From Hyphochytrium catenoides (taxonomy: Eukaryota > Sar > Hyphochytriomycetes > Hyphochytriales > Hyphochytriaceae), in NCBI GenBank assembly GCA_900088475.1, contig FLMG01004732.1, forward strand, positions 1 through 16,694: a DNA stretch of 16,694 nucleotides, in the 5' to 3' direction. The notes beneath the pieces are model-generated. The model was given only the letters and a program-made list of their open reading frames with translations. It was not told where the DNA came from and did not search any database. The translations under genes were made by a program, and so were the position numbers. Positions 1-8,100 of the stretch are shown here, one piece after another. Every line of letters begins with the position of its first letter. Within the stretch, counting starts at the first letter, position 1.

Positions 1-45
1 ACCTTGAAGGAAACTTTGGGTAAACCCGAGATACGTTTTACAGTG

Positions 46-68
46 CCTAACCCTAACCCTAACCCTAA
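46..68. repeat. Telomere-type CCCTAA tract
   Basis: Nearly four uninterrupted CCCTAA units (TTAGGG on the other strand). The C-rich strand reads 5' to 3' at the left end, which is the orientation expected at the left end of a chromosome. The 45 bases before it are not telomeric and the tract is short, so it is either an eroded or subtelomeric remnant or an interstitial copy, not proof of a chromosome end. Confidence 0.6.
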
Positions 69-129
69 GCAGCTCTACTATAATCTGTGGTATATGTAGT
101 ATTAATCAAAGAGAAACTACAGACGACTG

Positions 130-241
130 CACATAGTCAGCACATAGTCAGCACCAAAGTTCGCTCCATAGCCAGTTCCATAGTCAGCGCCATAGTCAGC
201 ACCATAATCAGCACCATAGTTAGCGCCAATTCAATCAGCTC
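130..241. repeat. Degenerate 12-bp minisatellite, cluster 1
   Basis: About eight or nine head-to-tail copies of a 12-bp unit with core CCATAGTCAG joined by variable two-base linkers (ca, ct, tt, cg). Some copies have substitutions such as ATAATCAG, ATAGTTAG or ATAGCCAG, and the last is lengthened. A 65-codon open frame at 87-284 exists only because the 12-bp period is a multiple of three, giving an IVSAIVSTIIST-like translation, so I do not call it a gene. The same unit recurs at 3074-3122 in the same orientation. Confidence 0.85.
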
Positions 242-514
242 CTACGTCTCCTTAATCGCCTTCATTGCCCTAGAAAGAGGGTAATCTGTTCTGAGAAGGC
301 CGACGAGCGACCTTTTCCCTTGAGAACGTTAGAGTAGTAACAACAATAAGATTAAAGTAAAGACCTTACCCCGAGAGATGAGCGTATGACGCAATCGATG
401 TCTGGATTAGTGGCATTGTATACTTCTAGGTCACTACTACCTTAAAGTACCCGCATTTGAACACTGAATAAAGATATATGCCCAACTTGTTCAAAAATTG
501 GGCTGTTAGAACGG

Positions 515-1294
515 CTAGTCATCCATCCAAAGAACCTCCATGCGTTCCTACAGGCAAGTCTTCTTGTGCTCCTTAGATTGTTCGGCAACTAGGCCCAACT
601 CACAGGCACAACAAGTGACTTGTCTTTGGGGGCATACAATCTCGTGTTTTGCAACTCGTCCTCCACGCATTTTGCTACCGCATCTAGGGCGGCATTGTTG
701 TTCCCGCTGGGATTGAGCGGTACTGAGTTCCGAAAGTTCAATCAGATAATTTATCCAATTGCGATACTTGATCCAGCTCGCAGTTAGATGCCTTATAACG
801 ATCCGATAGGAACTTCACGAATGCTTCAAAGGCAGTGGATAGGTCTGCGTTCGAGAAAGGCAACTTGTTCTTTGGTTGAGGAACTACTTTATCCAACCCA
901 ATCTCTCTGGCTACCATCGCCTGCGTGCTTCGGCAGTTGTAAAGCTTCAGCTTCTCCGTCAGTTTGCCTCTGTTTGTCGTGAGGTCGGGATCCATCCGCA
1001 AGCAGTGATTTATGGTCTCACAATACCAAATAGCATCACCGCTATGGGCATCCACTTCAGTGGTACCATCACCACCTGAACACTTGAGAATAATGTACTT
1101 GCTGGCATAGTCCACCAGCTTCTGTTGAAAGTCTCCCACATCATACTTACGAAGAAGTGACTCGGCCATAGCGCTTGTTTTTGTCTACTATGATATCGAG
1201 TGGTGTCTTGTAGGTGGAAAGTGTTCGGATTGAGCTTCCCTTGCTCTTCAATAAGCCGCCGAGGAGAGGCGAAGTATTGTATTGTGGAATGGCT
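515..1294 (-). CDS. Fragmentary intron-containing gene of unknown function, 5' end unresolved
   Basis: The longest uninterrupted part is a 143-codon frame (738-1169). A separate open frame upstream (1294-1151) contains KTPLDIIVDKNKRYG, which resembles the end of an ankyrin-type repeat. It ends exactly at a perfect donor, GTAAGT at 1150-1145. Removing 1102-1150 (49 nt, ending GCCAG) joins it in frame to the 143-codon frame. Downstream, a third frame (about 748-604) reads NSVPLNPSGNNNAALDAVA and meets a second good donor, GTGAGT. Excision of 548-603 (56 nt, ending CTGTAG) continues to a TAG at 515-517. The link between the second and third pieces is not solved: no strong donor fits, and the 143-codon frame has its own TGA at 738-740. 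I recognise no domain beyond the weak ankyrin-like stretch. It may be a multi-exon gene or a decaying one. Confidence 0.4.
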
Positions 1295-1393
1295 CTGAGA
1301 ATCGAGAATCACCTGTATTCTCAATAAGAGGATATATATTCTGGAGAGTCAAACGTGGTACAGTCTTTGACAAAGGTGAGAATGTCTTCTTGA

Positions 1394-3042
1394 ATGTCAT
1401 TTTCATATAATCTCCTTCCAGCTTACTCCAGTCAAGGCGCAGTTTCGAGAGCGATGGACTCTACTGCCTTCAAAGTCTACTGTCGCTACAAAGCACACTC
1501 AGAGGACCTGTTTCAGGCGATAAGGGGCAGGGACCTCTCTAATCTCGGTCAGTGGACAGCAGAAGAGATACACCAGTACGCAACTTCGCTCCGGGAAGGT
1601 TACATACGCAATTTGCGGTGCTGGACTGCCAGAGTGGAGTTTCGTGACCGGTTCGTGGCAGAGGGCAACCGGGATGAGGACCATGAGAAAGCCATTGCAT
1701 CTGCCAAACATAATTGTGACGTCTACTTCAATCTTCTGGGGGAGTTTGCGGAGAAGTTTGGGGAAAGGATGCGGGAGAGCGAAGTTCGTGATCGAGAGAT
1801 ATGTAACCAAGAATGTGAACATCAGAGACACAAGAAAGATAAGTCCCTCAAGAATACTACGAGGATCAAGCGCAATCAAAGACACAAGAAGATGACTGGG
1901 GAGTTGTTGGACATTGAGGAGATTACTGCGCAGCTTGACATCCGCACTGCCCAGGCTGAAGCGCAAAAGCAGGCAGACGTATCTGAGTTCTCGGTTTCAG
2001 TAATGGAGCAGCTCCACGCAATACTGGTTGCGCTTCGTGTTTCTCAAGGGCTTGTGCAGAACATTGTATTACAAAACACGGTGATAGCATATATCTCCGA
2101 AGACAGTGCACTAGCCCCAACTACATTTGACTTCCTTCAAGATCCAGACTACCAGTACATGGTCTTCAAGAGGATCAAAATGGACATTGCTGGAAATATA
2201 CAGCATGTGCGGGAACGCCTTGTCAAAGCAACGGTACACGCTCGAAAAATGTTGGGATCGCAGCAAGACAGGACTGCGAAGTTGGCCACGATTCTTGGTG
2301 GTGCCCAATCATGGACTTCTCAGCTAGGTCAGAATACTCTACCCGTGATGAAAAGTGCCATTATCATGCATGTCCTTTTTGGCATGCAGGGTGAGGTCTC
2401 TCACAGCGCTTCGGACTATGAAGAGTTCAATCATGGCCGTCAGCTAATAAGAGCGATTGAGGCAGCACCTACATTGGCAGATCTTCCATTACCTGCTTCA
2501 CTTCCACCTTCATTCTTTGAAGGCAAATGCCCGTTGCTCATGCTAGCTGGACTGCCATTTCTATACAAGAGTCTTGCCAAACGTACACGCAACAGACTCG
2601 GTGTCATAGGGCCTAGTAGGTATATGCATCTCTTTGAGCAAGGCTGGGCAAAGGTACCTACCGGCACCAAGAGGCACTCAAACGATCTAGGAAGCATCGC
2701 CAGATTAATGGTCCGTGTTGTTGAAGGCACTGTACCCTGGCCAATGCTGTTCTCCATCCAGCTCTATTCCTATACTCCATCCAGGAGACAGACTTGTCCC
2801 GAGTTCAACCTGACATTCTAATGTACTGCAGCTGCGAAATGCCGAACCTGACAAGAAATGGATTGTCGTCTACCGTAAATAGCGTTCGTATCTATGAACT
2901 TGCCCAGGAGCTCTTGGCTATACAGTACGGTGGTGACCAATATGAGCAGTATGTTGCAAGGGGTGCAATCCCCGAAGCGCTCACCAAGAGGAATCCCTAT
3001 CCCTTTCATGATGACCCATCCAATGCGCTCTTCAGATCTTGA
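1394..3042 (+). CDS. Hypothetical protein, about 530 aa, probably one small intron
   Basis: An ATG at 1394 (purine at -3) opens 475 codons ending at TAA 2819-2821. A different frame then runs to TGA at 3040-3042 (82 codons from 2794) and looks like the true C-terminus. A candidate intron at 2732-2784 (53 nt, GTACCC to a pyrimidine-rich stretch ending CCATCCAG) joins the two in frame, giving about 531 aa; its donor is not strong. The protein is soluble-looking, with no signal peptide or membrane segment. Residues about 140-170 are rich in K, R and H (RHKKDK, KRNQRHKK), a plausible nuclear localisation signal. An E/Q/A-rich helical segment follows at about 172-195. I recognise no family. An ATG at 1454 is an alternative start. 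A few bases downstream of the stop is an AT-rich stretch that may hold the 3' processing signal. It starts close to the 515-1294 gene in divergent orientation. Confidence 0.6.
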
Positions 3043-3073
3043 GCATATTTATTTTATAAAGCACATATAATCA

Positions 3074-3122
3074 ACACATAGTCAGCTCCATAGTCAGCTC
3101 CAGTCAGCTCCATAGTCAGCAC
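3074..3122. repeat. Degenerate 12-bp minisatellite, cluster 2
   Basis: Four copies of the same unit as at 130-241 (cacatagtcag, ctccatagtcag, ctccagtcag, ctccatagtcag), one of them shortened by two bases. It lies in the same orientation as cluster 1, just after the gene at 1394-3042. The following stretch to about 3420 has no convincing gene; it holds a 12-bp perfect palindrome, ATTATCGATAAT, at 3205-3216. Confidence 0.8.
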
Positions 3123-3421
3123 ACACATACCTTACCACATCTCTTTGCAAAATAATGAATAGTGCCATATTGTTTTTGTGATCACAACGTCCTTAATGCC
3201 CTTTATTATCGATAATATGGGTGAGATGGTGCGATAATTGTTGCCGTTTCGCTTGAAGTGATGAGACAAAGGTTGCATGCATCAAGAGGGGCTGACCAGC
3301 TTCTTCCTTCTCAATCGCTTTCATTGCCTTTCTCACGAGCTAGTGCACACGGCTTTCTCGACCACCATAGAGACTCGCTAAGCCCGGCCTCCTCCAGGAA
3401 CACCAGTATCATTTGCAAAGA

Positions 3422-4487
3422 ATGCGTCGAACTCTCAGAGATGTTAAAAGGCAGTGCCTCAGGGACTACTATCCTCTGTCTATACTCCAGAATCCATATG
3501 GACATCTCAAGCATTTGGTGGAGACTGGTAACAGAGAAGAGCTGGAACGATATATTGAGGTGGTATGCATCATCGGAGCGCCACGAGAGCTTGAGCCCGA
3601 GGACATGGATACCATATGGCAACAAGCACTTCAGTCCAAGCTCAAGACGGTGGTTGGCTGCCTCAATGAGGTGGACGGCTTCCATCGTGAATGGCTGAAC
3701 CGAGCATTTGCCAAAGTTCTACAAGACGATGATGTCACTGGGATGGACTTGCTGTGGGACTATGTCCGCGAAGAGGAGTCTGACGTGGGTGCTCTTCTGG
3801 AAGACATTCAAGGCACTTCTCAAGATTGACAGTGCGAGTCCTTTCCTTCTTGGTCAGCAAAAGGGTCAAGTTTGGTATGCCCACGTAACCAGTCTACCCC
3901 TTCGAGCCCTTCATTACCTGACCAGCCGTGGCTGATTGATCTTCAGGCACTACAAGGAGATGCAGAGCGCGAGGACCACGATTTTGCGACACTACTGGTG
4001 GATGACGGCCGAGATGACGTGGTAGACCGCCTCGTTTATCTGGCCTCACATGGTATACATCCAAAGGGTAGGGTTAGTCGGAACCTGATTACTGATGAGG
4101 CGGCAAAAGGGAGACTGAAAATAATCGAGGTGGTTGGTGAGGTGACGTATGTCTTTCCTCTTTCCTGGCCTTTATTAGAGCCAAGAATATGTTCGTGCCA
4201 TGTGACCTTGGTATGCAAAGCCTTTAGCGCAATTTCATGCCTGGGCGCTGCGCTGCAGATCAGTCAACTTATTATCAGAGCCTTCGTGATACGAGCTCAT
4301 CATCAATCAACTTACAGTCTATGAAAAGAAAAAAAAGTCACTGGGTCTCAACAACAAAATTTTCCGGGCAAAAGTTGAGGAGCTTGAGAGTACCATTGAG
4401 TCATTGCAAAAAAAATTGGGTCATTGTAAAGAAATGCTTACTATGCAGCACCAAGTTATACAAAGGTTAAGATCTCATCGTGTTTAA
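3422..4487 (+). CDS. Three-exon gene: helical, weakly ankyrin-like protein with C-terminal coiled coil
   Basis: Proposed exons are 3422-3784, 3947-4136 and 4318-4487, giving about 240 aa. Intron 1 (3785-3946, GTGGGT to CTTCAG) removes an in-frame TGA at 3827-3829 and keeps the frame. Intron 2 (4137-4317, GTGAGG to CTTACAG) has a good donor and acceptor and restores a frame that is otherwise broken. Exon 3 reads as a heptad-like coiled coil, with key stretch KVEELESTIESLQKKLGHC, ending RSHRV and TAA. Exons 1 and 2 are charged and helical; the exon 2 stretch ITDEAAKGRLKIIEVV resembles a degenerate ankyrin helix pair. The start is uncertain: ATG 3422 is the first ATG in the open frame, which begins after TAG 3368-3370, and an upstream exon is possible because another frame is open from ATG 3261. 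An ATTAAA lies shortly after the stop. I assign no function. Confidence 0.5.
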
Positions 4488-4739
4488 AAAGCCTTTGTTA
4501 TTTTTATTAAAAAAAGCAGCTCAGACAGAGTCAAAGTCCGATATCTTCTTTTTGTTTGTTGAGTATGAGAGGTATGACCTTTCATCTGGATGATGGTTCG
4601 TAACGGACAATTTAACTGCTAACGGCTTGAAAGTGGTCATAGCTACCACAACTATCAGCCAATCAAGGACCTGTCACCACACGACAGCAACCAATCATAG
4701 GTAGTTCTTAAAGATAGCAAACAGAAATTATGCAGTCAT

Positions 4740-5075
4740 CTACACAACAGCTCTGCCATGGACTTTCACAAGCTCATGCTGATACAGCGTGGCAGGGTAA
4801 AGCTTACGATCCTTGCTGACTGTCAGTAGCTGGCTTGTTCGGTAGTCACGAAGAAGGTACCTCGTGATAGGGTGCCCATTTCGGATCAAGTCTTCGGTAA
4901 GGACTCGGCTGATGAAGAATAGAGTGTCACCGTGGCCCTTGACAGTGACTATTGTCCCGCGGTCAAGAGACGTCTGCTCCACTGGGATTGTCTTTTTGTA
5001 AATCTCAACCAAGCGGTTGTGAACTGACTCTATTACGCGACGGCCTCTATTGCCAGTAATAAGTGCAAAGCGCGA
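4740..5075 (-). pseudogene. Possible C-terminal remnant of an integrase-like (mobile-element) protein
   Basis: An open frame of 111 codons with no ATG near its upstream end (it begins after a TAA at 5078-5076), ending at TGA/TAA-side 4740. The segment with LLRDYRTSQLLTVS followed by LYQHELVKVH resembles the tail of rve integrases from Polinton and Ty3-like elements, where a small beta domain ends in a pattern like 'Y.L.D..GE.I...FYE.EL.KV'. This is a pattern match by eye. The catalytic core (DDE) is not present in the window, so if the call is right this is only a fragment. It lies just beyond the 3' end of the armadillo gene on the same strand. The 250 bases on its other side (4488-4739) contain two CCAAT boxes near 4660 and 4690 and no gene. 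It could instead be an exon of an unrelated gene. Confidence 0.3.
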
Positions 5076-5102
5076 TTAAGCCACTCTTATCATCATGCAC
5101 CG

Positions 5103-8100
5103 CTATGCGTCGTAATAGAGGTGAACCGCGCGCTGGATGTCACCCTCACCTTGATCAAGGTAGTGGAGAAGAACCTCGTCGTCCGCTTCCCCTAGTCCTA
5201 GTGCATCTCTCAATACCGCCAGCTTGTTCTCGAGGGTCCCGCCTGCCCCTTATGATCTAGTACTTCTTCTTTGCCCAGTCTGGCGTTAACTTCCACACCT
5301 AGTTGCTGAACGTTGATTTTCAAGGCTTCTAGATCAATTCTGCAGGTTTCAAGAATAAGACTTCTCATTTCTACATCCTCAATGCCCAACAGATAACTGC
5401 GAAGTCCGCGAACTCTTCTCTCTTTGTGCATTTCCTCAAAATTCTTTGCGAAGTAATCTCCATGAACGGCCTTGACGTGAGGGTGGGCATCCGTTCCACA
5501 GTCGGCCAAGCATAAGGCACAGAACTTAGCCTGGCATCCGTCTCTGGAGCACACCAGAGCATTACACCCTTCAAAGTGGTCAAAGACTTGCTGGCAGCGA
5601 GGGCACTTTAGGTTCAGGATCTGGTCTGCAATCTGGTGTCGATAAATTCGTGCCTGGTCTCTTTTACGTTCTGTCTCCGCTAGCAAACGCTTCACACGCT
5701 CCTCTTCTTCTTTTGCCTTTAGTTGGGCTTCTCTTTCTTCCACAGCCACTCGTACAAACACCATTACCGAACAAACCACCATCGATTTGGTGTCCTCTGA
5801 GAGGTAGTGAAGTACATCCTTGAACGCCCAAGGTTCCGAGAGACAAGGCGATGTCCCTGGTGCGCCCGGACAGCGCAAATACCCTTTGTTCTGGTTCAGT
5901 TTAGAGGCAGCAACCTCTGCCCTGGCGTGTTTATCCAGACATCCGTGACAAACGAAGTGACCAGCGTTGCACCCAAGCCAATCTCTAGTATTTGCCATAC
6001 AGAGAACACACTCTTGTGGCTCTATCCCTTGGAGCTTGCGTTCACTGAGGGTTATTAGAGTCTTCATAAGTCTCAGGATACTCTTATAAAGCTCTGGGTT
6101 GGTACTCTTGTGTCGGTTTTTGAGGCCAACGACCACATCAAGTAAACCAGCTTGACAAGCAACCTCCCTGAATGGTCCTACACTCTCGCATAACCGCGTC
6201 ACCATGTCGATCGCCGCGGACGAAGGAGGAATATCGCCTTCTTGCATAACATCTCGAAGCAAGGCAAGAAGCCCCTCAAACCCATCGGCTGCTACCTTGT
6301 CGGCCTGCTCGATCTGGGTAGTGAGGAAGCAGCCAAGAGCTCTAAGAACACTACTGTGCAGCTCTGGGTAGTCATCCTCATAAAGCTCGAGGTTACCAAG
6401 GAGGAGATCAATAGCTCCCTCCTCCACTAATAGGGCATGTGATCCTGAATTCCCCAAAGCGAGGTGGCCAATAGCAAGGCAACCAATTTCCTGAAAGGCT
6501 CTTTTCCCAGGGCAGGAAATGAGTTTACGGACCAGTAGAGCAACACCCTTCCTTGTCGATGTTGTTATTGACCGTTGACAATTCCCGTGAAGGGCAATAC
6601 AAGCAAGTGCCCAACAGGCATCTTTGTCCAAATCTTCTGCTTGTTCTTCTAGCCTTAAGTCCTTCAAGACAGGCTCCACTCTTGTGAACAAAGCCGCTGA
6701 CGAGAACTCTTCTATCTTTCTGACTGGACTGATACCATCAGCAGCATTAACAATATCGACGTTATTGGTAGCCTTCTTTCTGGCAAAAGTCCCGAGAGCA
6801 AGCGCGGACTGGTCCTTCACATCTGGCGTACCATCCTTCAGGAAAGAGACGAGTGGTGGGATAGCATCTGCCCTCGAAACCTCGTCCTGGTTATCCGCAC
6901 TTATAGCCAATGAAACAAGAGCGAGAGCGGCGTGCTGCTTGGCATCTGGCGGGCCATTCCTCAGAAGGGCGACCAGTCGTGGGATAGCACCTGCCCTCGC
7001 AATCTCGACCCTATTCTTTTCACTTGTAGCCAATAGTTCAAGAAGAGCGAGAGCGCAGTTGTTCTCCTTGGCATTTGGCGTACCATCCTTGAACAGGGCA
7101 ACAATTGGTGGGATAGCACCTTCCATCGCAATTTCGGCCCTATTCTCCGCATTTAGAGCCAGATTAGCTAGAGCTCTCGCAGCTTGCTCCTTCGCATCTG
7201 AGGTACCATCCTTCAGCAAAGCAACGAGTGGTGGGATAGCACCTGCCTTCGCAACTTCTTCAACAGCATTCTCAACTTTTATAACGAGAATAGCAAGAGC
7301 GGAAGCGGCATATTCCTTCATATCTGAAGACCCATCCCTCAGCAGAGCAACGAGTGGCGGAATTGCACCTGCCCTCAAAATCTCGACCTTGTTGTCGTCG
7401 TTTATCGCCAAACTCACAAGAGCGCGAAGGGCTTTCTCCTTGGCATATGAGGTCCCAACTTGCAGTAGAGCAACAAGGGGTCGAATAGCATCAGCCTTTG
7501 AAACTTCAACAACATTCTCTTCTTCTTTCGCGAGACTCTCAAGAACGCAAGCGGCATTCTCCTTCGCATCTGAGGAACCATCGTTCAGCAGAGCGACGAA
7601 TGGTGGGATAGCACCTGCCTTCGCAATCTCGACCTGGTTATCCGCACTCATCATAGTCAAGAACATTAGAGCTCTCGCAGCTTCCTCCTTCGCATCTGAG
7701 GTACCATCCTTCAGCATGGCAACGAGTGGTGGGATAGCACCTGCCTTCGCAGTCTTGACGCTATTGTGCCTATTTAGAGCCAGATTAGCTAGAGCTCCCG
7801 CAGCTTCCTCCTTCGCATCTGAGGTACCATCCTTCAGCAGAGCAACGAGTGGTGGGATAGCACCTGCCTTGGCAATCTCGACCCTATTGTCCGCATTTGG
7901 AGCCAGATTAGCTAGAGCTCTCGCAGCTTGCTCCTTCGCATCTGAGGTACCATCCTTCAGCAAAGCAACAAGTGGTGGGATAGCACCTGCCTTCGCAATC
8001 TCGTCGACCTTATTGTCCGCATTTGGAGCCAGATAAGCAAGAACGGAAGCGGCTTGCTCCTTCGCATTTGGTGTACCATCCTTTAGCAGAGCAATAAGTG

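Noticed and set aside
87-284. 65-codon frame with IVSAIVSTIIST-like translation
   Set aside because: It is produced by the 12-bp minisatellite, whose length is a multiple of three.
3261-3698. Plus-strand frame overlapping the start of the 3422-4487 gene
   Set aside because: The overlapping frame from 3422 continues in phase through two introns to a coiled coil; this one is Ser/Trp/Arg-rich and dead-ends. Its first 40 codons could still be an upstream exon.
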